NCBI GenBank assembly: GCA_029209985.1
Contig: JARGNZ010000003.1
Span: 1-32,188 of the forward strand
Direction of reading: 5' to 3'
DNA length: 32,188 nucleotides
Origin: Parvibaculaceae bacterium
Lineage (GTDB): Bacteria; Pseudomonadota; Alphaproteobacteria; Parvibaculales; Parvibaculaceae
The notes below the pieces were generated by a model. That model was not told the DNA's origin and did no database searches. It saw only the letters and a list, made by a program, of their open reading frames with translations. Positions 26,156 to 32,188 of the stretch are shown here, one piece after another (position 1 is the stretch's first letter; each line of letters opens with the position of its first letter). Position numbers and translations under genes: made by a program.

Positions 26156-26784
26156 TGCTATTAATCGGTTTAACCGGGTCCATTGGCATGGGCAAATCTG
26201 AAACTGCAAAAATGTTTGTAGCTCACGGCGTGCCGCTCTATGACGCCGATGCAGCGGTACATAAAATTTATGCCCCCGGAGGGGCCGCTGTTGCGCCGTT
26301 GTCAGAGGCCTTTGACGATATTTTAGATGAGCAAGGCGGGATCGACCGCGAAGCATTATCCAAACATGTGTTGGGCAATGCAGAAGCGATGAAAAAACTA
26401 GAAGCAATTGTGCACCCCCTCGTGGGCAAGGAGCAATTAGATTTCATCACTCAAAATGTTGAAAACAACACGCCTATGGTGGTGTTGGATATTCCACTGT
26501 TGTTTGAGACCGGTGGCAAAGCCCGTGTGGATGTTATTGTTGTTGTATCGGCTCCCTATGAATTGCAGCGCGAGCGTGTTCTCAATCGGCCGGGCATGAC
26601 AGCAGAAAAGTTTGAAGCCATTCACGCCAAGCAAGTGGCGGACGAAGAAAAAAGAGTAGGCGCTGACTTTGTGATAGATACCCACAAAGGGCTGGCCCAT
26701 GCGGAGCAAGAAGTGGTTGATATTATTGCCGCGCTCAAAGACCGCAAAGGCAGTGTGCTGGAAAAAATGATGGGCAAAGCGTGA
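26155..26784 (+). CDS. coaE: Dephospho-CoA kinase
   Basis: The enzyme phosphorylates dephospho-CoA in the last step of coenzyme A synthesis. The product has 209 residues. The P-loop [12 protein letters not shown] occupies about 5-16, followed by LYDADAAVH and [11 protein letters not shown], both family-typical. The ATG at 26155 is supported by GGAG seven bases upstream and by the one-base overlap with the aroE stop. A longer frame from 26083 lies within aroE. It precedes dnaQ, the usual order. Confidence 0.96.
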   Translation: MLLIGLTGSIGMGKSETAKMFVAHGVPLYDADAAVHKIYAPGGAAVAPLSEAFDDILDEQGGIDREALSKHVLGNAEAMKKLEAIVHPLVGKEQLDFITQNVENNTPMVVLDIPLLFETGGKARVDVIVVVSAPYELQRERVLNRPGMTAEKFEAIHAKQVADEEKRVGADFVIDTHKGLAHAEQEVVDIIAALKDRKGSVLEKMMGKA

Positions 26785-26835
26785 TTATTACCCAAGGGCA
26801 GCAATGCAATAGAAACACGCGAGCGGGGAAATAAA

Positions 26836-27555
26836 ATGCGTGAGATTGTACTCGATACGGAGACCACAGGCATCAGCCCGGCAAAGGGCCACAGACTAAT
26901 TGAAATTGGATGTGTGGAACTTGAAAACCATGTGCCGACGGGGCGTGTTTATCACGAGTATATGAACCCTGAGCGCGATGTGGAAAAAGGCGCTTTTGAT
27001 GTGCACGGGCTTTCTACAGAGTTTCTGTCTGATAAACCCCTCTTTGCAGATTTAGCGGCAGGTTTTATTGAGTTCATCGGGGATACGCCGTTGATCATTC
27101 ATAACGCCCCTTTTGATATGGGCTTTTTGAATGCGGAACTCACGCGTCTCAATCATCCAGATTTGCCGAATGAGTTGTCAATGGATCAGGCCATCGATAC
27201 TCTCCAAATTGCACGTCGAAAATATCCCGGCGCCCAAAATTCTCTAGATGCCTTGTGCCGCCGTTTTGGTGTGGATAATTCGGGCCGTGAAAAACACGGG
27301 GCGCTGCTCGATAGTGAATTGCTTGCCGAAGTTTATTTGGAACTTGTCGGCGGCCGCCAGCCGGGCCTTTTGGAAATGGGCGGCGACACAAAAACATCAA
27401 ATGCGGAGACAAGCGGTGGCACCTCGCTTTCAAAGCTGGCGCGTCAAACGCCGCGTACCACACCTTTGCCAAAAGCATTGACTGGTGAGGAGCAGGCCGC
27501 CCACGAAAACTTTGTCGCTGGCTTCAAGTCCACGGCTTTGTGGAAAGAACTTTAA
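26836..27555 (+). CDS. dnaQ: DNA polymerase III epsilon subunit (proofreading exonuclease)
   Basis: This is the 3'-5' exonuclease of the replicative polymerase. The product is 239 residues. DEDDh catalytic residues are all visible: Asp7 and Glu9 in LDTETTG, Asp94 in HNAPFDMGF, His154 and Asp159 in KHGALLDSELL. The C-terminal part after about 170 is a linker and the region that binds the alpha subunit. The ATG at 26836 follows a GGGGA-like site. It sits 51 bp after coaE and ends in a hairpin that also faces secB. Confidence 0.97.
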   Translation: MREIVLDTETTGISPAKGHRLIEIGCVELENHVPTGRVYHEYMNPERDVEKGAFDVHGLSTEFLSDKPLFADLAAGFIEFIGDTPLIIHNAPFDMGFLNAELTRLNHPDLPNELSMDQAIDTLQIARRKYPGAQNSLDALCRRFGVDNSGREKHGALLDSELLAEVYLELVGGRQPGLLEMGGDTKTSNAETSGGTSLSKLARQTPRTTPLPKALTGEEQAAHENFVAGFKSTALWKEL

Positions 27556-27596
27556 GCTAAAGGGCCACCCCAAATGGAAATGGCCCTTCAGCTTAA
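27552..27596. terminator. Hairpin between convergent dnaQ and secB
   Basis: TTAAGCT-A-AAGGGCCA (27552-27567), a 13-base loop, then TGGCCCTT-C-AGCTTAA (27581-27596) form a stem with one mismatch. It starts in the dnaQ stop codon and ends 17 bp before the secB stop. There is no long T run, so it may act as a bidirectional block or mRNA-end protector. Confidence 0.55.
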
Positions 27597-27612
27597 GATT
27601 AGCATCATGCTT

Positions 27613-28110
27613 TTAAGCGTTGCCGACAGTGGCTTGTGCTTCCGACATTTGCTGGCGGTAAAGCAAAGCAAAATCAATCGGATCAATCATGAGAGGTGGG
27701 AAACCACCATCACGGGTTGCGTCAGCCACAATGCGGCGCGCAAACGGGAAGATCATGCGCGGGCATTCGATCAACAACACAGCCTGCATGCTTTCCTGTG
27801 GAATATTTTCCAAACGGCAGATGCCAGCATAAGTCAGCTCAACAATAAAAATAGGTGCGTCTGCTGATTTGGCTTCAACGCTTAGTTTAATTTCAACTTC
27901 AAAATCTGTGTCAGACAAACCGCGCACGCCAACATCCACGTTTACGCCAATTTTTGGAGCCTCAGCTTGTGGCGTCAATGACTGGGGCGCACCTGGATTC
28001 TCAAAAGACATGTCTTTGATGTATTGAGTGATAACCCGCAACTGAGGAGCGTTCTGCTCGTCTTCAGCAAAGCCGCCATTTTCAGCACCAGTTTGATCAT
28101 TTTCGGCCAT
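27613..28110 (-). CDS. secB: Protein-export chaperone SecB
   Basis: SecB is a tetrameric cytosolic chaperone that keeps precursors unfolded and hands them to SecA. The product is 165 residues with an acidic N-terminus (MAENDQTGAENGGFAEDEQ), the IKDMSFENPGAP segment, and the SecB core ending CPRMIFPFARRIVADATRDGGFPPLMIDPIDFALLY, quoted here only in part as FPPLMIDPIDF. The ATG at 28110 has GGAG nine bases upstream. It lies downstream of fxsA on the same strand, with a 188-bp gap. Confidence 0.97.
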   Translation of the reverse strand: MAENDQTGAENGGFAEDEQNAPQLRVITQYIKDMSFENPGAPQSLTPQAEAPKIGVNVDVGVRGLSDTDFEVEIKLSVEAKSADAPIFIVELTYAGICRLENIPQESMQAVLLIECPRMIFPFARRIVADATRDGGFPPLMIDPIDFALLYRQQMSEAQATVGNA

Positions 28111-28298
28111 GTGCCGCAGCTCCTTTAGATAAACGTAAGAGTAAATTGTCCCAAGACCTTAGACCGGATAGGACGAAATATGAGAAGAGTTGGCTATCAT
28201 GGAAAAGCGCGACAAACAACCCAATCTCAAGGCTTTGCTTAATCCCACCAAGCTTGGTCAAGTCTTTAGGCGTCGCGCGGGCCTGTATGTCTGAGCCA

Positions 28299-28811
28299 CT
28301 ATGTCCGGGGCGGTGTGTCATCCTCCGGGCCAACCTCTTCAGCCTCCCCCTCGATGACCATGCCAGTGTGAGAATGTTGGGACCGCTCGCGTCCCCTGCC
28401 ATCGGAGGAATAGTCGAACCGGTCGGGGCGGTCCTCTTCACCAAAGCCAGGGTCAATCGGGCGCATACGCTGCACGGCGCGGGCCGCCAAAGAGTGGCGC
28501 ACCGCAGGTATGAGCAACAAAAACCCAATGCCATCCGTAATAAAGCCGGGGATTAAAAGTAAAATGCCTCCGATGACGAGGAAAAAGCCATGCAGCATTT
28601 CTCCAACAGGCACTTCGTTGCGCGCCATTTTTCGTTGTGCTTCCATTAAGGTGGCAATCCCTTGTTGGCGGATCAGAGCCGTGCCAATCAGTGCGGTTAG
28701 AATGACCGTCGCAATGGTTGGCCATAGCCCAATCCAATCCCCGACCTCAATAAAGACGGCGATCTCTCCAAGTGGAACACACAGAAACAATAAGAAAAGT
28801 AGCAAGGGCAT
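28299..28811 (-). CDS. fxsA: FxsA family membrane protein
   Basis: FxsA is an inner-membrane protein first known for relieving phage T7 exclusion by the F plasmid; its normal role is unclear. The ATG at 28811 gives 170 residues starting MPLLLFLLFLCVPLGEIAVF, with AAGG eight bases upstream. A longer frame would add a non-hydrophobic lead. Membrane segments are visible at about 1-20, 25-45 and 75-100, with IGTALIRQQG and LLLIPGFITDGIGFLLLIP as family motifs. The C-terminus (about 115 onward) is polar and acidic. The gene is divergent from the Tim44-like gene, with 136 bp between starts. Confidence 0.92.
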   Translation of the reverse strand: MPLLLFLLFLCVPLGEIAVFIEVGDWIGLWPTIATVILTALIGTALIRQQGIATLMEAQRKMARNEVPVGEMLHGFFLVIGGILLLIPGFITDGIGFLLLIPAVRHSLAARAVQRMRPIDPGFGEEDRPDRFDYSSDGRGRERSQHSHTGMVIEGEAEEVGPEDDTPPRT

Positions 28812-28947
28812 AGGAAAACCTTTAGAAATCGGCAAATAGAACGGCGAACAGTGGCCATAGCCCCTATTTTGGCATAGCTTAGACAAAAGACATATGACTT
28901 AAAGAGAGGGTGCGCAAAATGAAGGCACCCCAAGAAAGGACCCGCAA

Positions 28948-29652
28948 ATGGGGAGTGAATTCGATCCTCTGACCCTTATCCTGTTGATCATTGCCGTTGT
29001 TGTAATTTTCAAGCTGCGCAGCGTATTAGGCGAGCGCACGGGTCACGAGCAGCCTCCCCAAGAAAAGTCTGCCTTTGACCCTCTTAAAAAAGAACAAGCC
29101 GACAGCAATCAGCGTGCGTCGGGGGATAATGTCATTCCCCTGCCCGGTCAAAACCAGTCTATGCCGACCCGCGAAGACGTGATCAATATTGGCCTGAATA
29201 ACGACCTACCCGGCTTAACCGATATTGCCGTGGCGGATCGTAGTTTCGACCCCGGAACGTTTGTCTCTGGAGGGCGTGTGGCCTATGAGATGATCGTTGT
29301 GGCATTTGCATCAGGCAATCGTGGTGTCTTGCAGGGTCTTCTCAGCCAATCCGTATTTGAAAATTTCGACTCCGTCATTTCTGGTCGTGAAACACGCGGT
29401 GAGACGGTCGAGATGGAGTTTATCGGCTTGGACAGATCAGAAATTGTTGATGCAAAACTGGAAGGCTCTAAGGCGGCCATCACGGTGGAGTTTGACAGCT
29501 CCTTTACCCAATCAGTTAAAAACGAAGAAGGCCAAGTGATTGAAGGGGACCCAATTACGGTTCGTAAGGTCCGTGATATTTGGACGTTTGAGCGTGACTT
29601 GGACAACCAAGATCCCAATTGGCGTGTTGTGGCGACTGAATCAGGCTCTTAA
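28948..29652 (+). CDS. Tim44/TimA family protein
   Basis: The product is a 234-residue membrane-anchored protein related to mitochondrial Tim44. A single N-terminal membrane helix (about 7-25, LTLILLIIAVVVIFKL) is followed by a polar linker and a C-terminal Tim44 domain with ASGNRGVLQGLLSQSVFENF and WTFERDL. In alphaproteobacteria it is widely conserved and usually sits near secB, fxsA and mltA, as here; a link to protein export is inferred from that placing and from Tim44. The ATG at 28948 has AAAGGA about seven bases upstream. mltA follows after one base. Confidence 0.92.
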   Translation: MGSEFDPLTLILLIIAVVVIFKLRSVLGERTGHEQPPQEKSAFDPLKKEQADSNQRASGDNVIPLPGQNQSMPTREDVINIGLNNDLPGLTDIAVADRSFDPGTFVSGGRVAYEMIVVAFASGNRGVLQGLLSQSVFENFDSVISGRETRGETVEMEFIGLDRSEIVDAKLEGSKAAITVEFDSSFTQSVKNEEGQVIEGDPITVRKVRDIWTFERDLDNQDPNWRVVATESGS

Positions 29653-29653
29653 A

Positions 29654-30940
29654 ATGCGCAAAACTCTGCCATTTTTCAGCAGCCCTCAGTCTTTTGGTGC
29701 TGGCCTGTGCCTTGTGGCGTCACTGGTCTTGGCGGCCTGTAGTGGGGAAGATGTGTCTAATCAATCACCACAAACACAATCATCCAAAACGCACTCACCA
29801 AAAGCGGAGCAACAAACGCCGATTTGGGAACAAGTGACTTTTGCAGACCTTCCCGGTTGGCAATCGGACGACCTTTCCGGGGCTTTGCAGGCGTTTCAGA
29901 AAAGCTGTGCACACATCCTAAAGAAGGCCCCGTCTGCTCCCCTTGATGGCAAAACGACAGAGGCCATTCCTTACGGGGTGGCGCAAGATTGGCAGCCCCT
30001 GTGTCGGCAGGCGCAATCAATCAAATCCACAAATACGGCAATGCGAGCGTTTATAGAGGCATCTTTTACGCCACTGCTTGTTACGGATGAGAAACGACCT
30101 CAAGGGCTTTTTACAGGTTATTACGAACCCGAAATAAAAGCATCTCGAACCCGTAGCACACGCTATGCGACGCCGTTTTTGGCGAAGCCTGCAGACTTGT
30201 TGACCCTCAAGCTTGAGCAATTTGACCCGAGCCTAAAAGGGAAAAGCATCCGAGGTCGGGTGGAAGCTGGGCGCTTCATTCCCTATCACGAGCGAGCAGA
30301 AATTGACGCGGGTGTACTAGATGGACAACCCTTGGCGCTGGCATGGGCACAAGACCCCGTCGATGTCTTTTTTGCCCATATTCAAGGATCCGCACGCCTA
30401 AAATTAGACGATGGCTCTGTCACACGCATGGCCTTTGCGGGTAAAAATGGCCGTCCCTATCGCGCCATTGGGCGCGACTTAGTGGCCAGAGGGGCCATTC
30501 CTAAAGACCAAGTTTCCATGCAGTCCATTCGCGCATGGTTGGCCCAGAATCCGGCCTCCCGCGATGAAATTTTACAGCTCAACCCCTCTTACATATTTTT
30601 CCGGGAAGTCGCGATTAAAAACATTGATTTGGGGCCTCCTGGCGCTGCAAACATTCCCCTAACGCCTAATAGGTCCCTAGCGGTGGACCGTTCTGTGCAT
30701 CCGCTGGGCGCGCTCATGTGGTTAGATAGTCACGAACCTCAGCGCGCGGGCGGAGCCAAAACCAAGCCATTTCAACACCTCATGGTTGCCCAAGATACGG
30801 GATCAGCCATCAAGGGCGCTGTACGCGGGGATGTCTTTTTTGGATCTGGCCCCCAAGCAGGTGAGTCCGCTGGTCATATGGCGATGGACGGTCAGCTTTA
30901 TACGCTTGTGCCAAAACACCTTTTGTCCGGCATAAATTAA
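29654..30940 (+). CDS. mltA: Membrane-bound lytic murein transglycosylase A
   Basis: MltA is an outer-membrane lipoprotein that cleaves the glycan strands of peptidoglycan with formation of a 1,6-anhydro end. The start is placed at ATG 29654, giving 428 residues. The signal is hydrophobic and ends in the lipobox LAAC. The catalytic domain shows GLFTGYYEPEIKASRTR and the GKNGRPYRAIGRDLV region. The C-terminal 3D domain carries RSVHPLGALMW and VAQDTGSAIKGAVRGDVFFG with the conserved catalytic-type Asp residues. The longer frame from 29540 lies inside the Tim44-like gene. It starts one base after that gene's stop. Confidence 0.95.
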   Translation: MRKTLPFFSSPQSFGAGLCLVASLVLAACSGEDVSNQSPQTQSSKTHSPKAEQQTPIWEQVTFADLPGWQSDDLSGALQAFQKSCAHILKKAPSAPLDGKTTEAIPYGVAQDWQPLCRQAQSIKSTNTAMRAFIEASFTPLLVTDEKRPQGLFTGYYEPEIKASRTRSTRYATPFLAKPADLLTLKLEQFDPSLKGKSIRGRVEAGRFIPYHERAEIDAGVLDGQPLALAWAQDPVDVFFAHIQGSARLKLDDGSVTRMAFAGKNGRPYRAIGRDLVARGAIPKDQVSMQSIRAWLAQNPASRDEILQLNPSYIFFREVAIKNIDLGPPGAANIPLTPNRSLAVDRSVHPLGALMWLDSHEPQRAGGAKTKPFQHLMVAQDTGSAIKGAVRGDVFFGSGPQAGESAGHMAMDGQLYTLVPKHLLSGIN

Positions 30941-31106
30941 AACCATCAACAGCGTGTGGATCAAAATGTGTATAGTCACTTGTGCGTCATAAAGGCATAA
31001 GCCGCACGCCTGTATCTATATATGCGTAATGTTTTCACGCTAAGATGCTCCTAATACGTCCCATAGGGGCCAAATGGGACCGCCTGAGATGTTAAAAGCA
31101 GGATTT

Positions 31107-31829
31107 ATGAGTAAACGCCGACGCAGTCGCACTCTCAGCCCGGAAGAAAAGAGCCTGTGGCGCACCGTCGCCAGCAGCACAACACCCCGTGCGGGCCAAT
31201 CTTTGGAAAGCTCGCTCACTCAATCCTTCAAGGAAGCCATGGATTTAGCCAGCAGTGCAGATGCAGGGGCAAGTCTCTCTGCGCCTGAGCAAGCAATAGA
31301 GGCATCCATTGCGGATCGGGCAGCAAAGAAAAAGCGTTTGATTAAGGCTCAAAGCAGTGAAGATGCATTGCGACCATTGGTCAAGAAACCAAGGCTTCCC
31401 GATGAGATGCGCCCTCTTCGCGCCAAATTAGGCCCCACAAAGGTGGCACCTCCCCTCACAGGGTTGGACCGAAAGCTCGAGCAAAAACTGGCACGCGGCA
31501 GAATTGAGCCAGATACAAAATTAGATCTTCATGGACACACCCGCACCTCTGCCGAAGAAACGCTTTATCAGTTTTTGAGCAGTGCGCGCGGGCGCGGGTT
31601 AAGGTGCGCTTTGGTTGTGACCGGCAAAGGCGATACAGGCATGGCACAACATACATTGCATGGACGGGAATATTACCACACCCCGGAACGGCGCACAGTG
31701 CTGCGCGAAGCCTTAACCCAATGGATGCATGAAAGCCGGTTTCGGGCGCTGGTCGCAGGTTTTCAACCAGCTCACCCGAGGCATGGGGGCGGAGGTGCCT
31801 TTTATGTCTGGCTCAGGCGGATCAGATGA
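31107..31829 (+). CDS. Smr domain protein
   Basis: The product has 240 residues from ATG 31107 (MSKRRRSRTLSPEEKSLWRTV, the usual opening). ATG 31074 would add 11 residues and also has a purine-rich site. The N-terminal half is basic and low-complexity. The C-terminal Smr domain (about 130-230) has KLDLHGHTRTSAEETLYQF and VVTGKG, followed by the closing HGGGGAFYVWLRR. Smr domains bind or nick nucleic acids in several families; the role of this stand-alone bacterial type is not settled. It follows mltA by 166 bp and overlaps the next gene as ATGA. Confidence 0.9.
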   Translation: MSKRRRSRTLSPEEKSLWRTVASSTTPRAGQSLESSLTQSFKEAMDLASSADAGASLSAPEQAIEASIADRAAKKKRLIKAQSSEDALRPLVKKPRLPDEMRPLRAKLGPTKVAPPLTGLDRKLEQKLARGRIEPDTKLDLHGHTRTSAEETLYQFLSSARGRGLRCALVVTGKGDTGMAQHTLHGREYYHTPERRTVLREALTQWMHESRFRALVAGFQPAHPRHGGGGAFYVWLRRIR

Positions 31830-32188
31830 CCCCATTTGGCCAAAAGTTGAGAAAATTACGCGCAACTCAAGGGCTTACCCAAAAGCAATTGGCGGCGCAA
31901 ATTGGTGTGACGCCCGCGTATCTTTCGGCTTTGGAGCATGGCCATCGGGGCCGCCCAAGTTTTTATCTGATACAACGCATTATTGGTGTGTTGGGGGTCA
32001 TTTGGGATGAGGCAGAAGAGTTGACGCGCTTGGCACGCCTCTCCCATCCTAAGGTGACCATTGATACAAGCGGTATGAGCTCGGATGCTACTGAGTTAGC
32101 AAATGTGTTGGCGGACAAAATTGAAACGCTCAGTCCTGAGGCTTTGCGGGAATTGCTTGCACGTCTGAAAGCCGATGAAACTCAGTCA
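31826..32188 (+). CDS. XRE-family transcriptional regulator, 3' end cut
   Basis: The ATG at 31826 overlaps the Smr gene stop (ATGA) and is preceded by AGGCGG. The 121 codons visible start MTPFGQKLRKLRATQGLTQK and contain a canonical Cro/CI-type helix-turn-helix (KQLAAQIGVTPAYLSALEHG, about 20-39). The later part is helical and ends in LSPEALRELLARLKADETQ at the window edge. Coupling to smr suggests co-expression. The gene may end shortly after the window. Confidence 0.9.
   Translation, partial: MTPFGQKLRKLRATQGLTQKQLAAQIGVTPAYLSALEHGHRGRPSFYLIQRIIGVLGVIWDEAEELTRLARLSHPKVTIDTSGMSSDATELANVLADKIETLSPEALRELLARLKADETQS

Noticed and set aside
28111-28298. Possible small gene between secB and fxsA
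   Set aside because: The frame running through it on the minus strand overlaps fxsA and encodes nothing recognisable; the gap looks like plain leader.
1-32188. Mobile elements, CRISPR arrays, phage genes or a novel defence cluster
   Set aside because: None was seen. All genes fit conserved chromosomal families and neighbourhoods.

Overview
The window is a piece of a bacterial chromosome that almost certainly surrounds the replication origin of an alphaproteobacterium. The evidence is the gene order: rho-hemJ-hemH-hemE, then an AT-rich gap with DnaA boxes, then PPDK regulator-maf-aroE-coaE-dnaQ, followed by secB, fxsA, a Tim44-like gene, mltA and smr. The linked mnmE-mnmG-rsmG-parA-parB cluster with parS sites, the HemJ-type protoporphyrinogen oxidase, the CGFRPLYG-type LptE and the GANTC (CcrM-type) sites point the same way. 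Base composition is moderate and there are no tRNA, rRNA, transposase, phage or CRISPR features. I cannot name the genus.

Layout, left to right. 1-631: 5' part of an outer-membrane porin (minus), then a 790-bp gap with operator-like repeats. 1420-6340 (plus): a DUF3576-type lipoprotein gene closed by two hairpins, then the overlapping leuS-lptE-holA operon, ending at a bidirectional terminator. 6377-8101 (minus): leuA, with a leader that looks like an attenuator. 8638-14726 (minus): mnmE, mnmG, rsmG, parA and parB in transcription order, with two perfect parS sites (in rsmG and just after mnmE). 14852-18838 (plus): three metabolic genes (a YyaL-type thioredoxin-fold protein, a dienelactone hydrolase-like protein and a quinone oxidoreductase). 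18943-23206 (minus): hemE, hemH, hemJ and rho. 23207-23841: the putative oriC. 23842-27555 (plus): PPDK regulator, maf, aroE, coaE and dnaQ. 27613-28811 (minus): fxsA and secB. 28948-32188 (plus): Tim44-like gene, mltA, smr and an XRE regulator that runs off the window.

How it works together. The origin gap holds two perfect and several near-perfect DnaA boxes. One perfect box is followed by GGG and a run of CTA-type triplets leading into AT-rich DNA, the layout of the DnaA-trio unwinding element known from Bacillus subtilis. G/C strand bias changes across this gap. ParA and ParB would segregate the newly copied origins through the parS sites 10-12 kb away. The other genes are housekeeping: tRNA modification and charging, heme, leucine and shikimate synthesis, CoA, proofreading, LPS and protein export, and envelope maintenance.

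I see no novel multi-gene defence or mobile system. The items most worth checking are cis-acting: the oriC unwinding element, the leuA leader, paired palindromes before the quinone oxidoreductase gene, a pyrimidine-rich rho leader, and palindromic tandem repeats before the lipoprotein gene.
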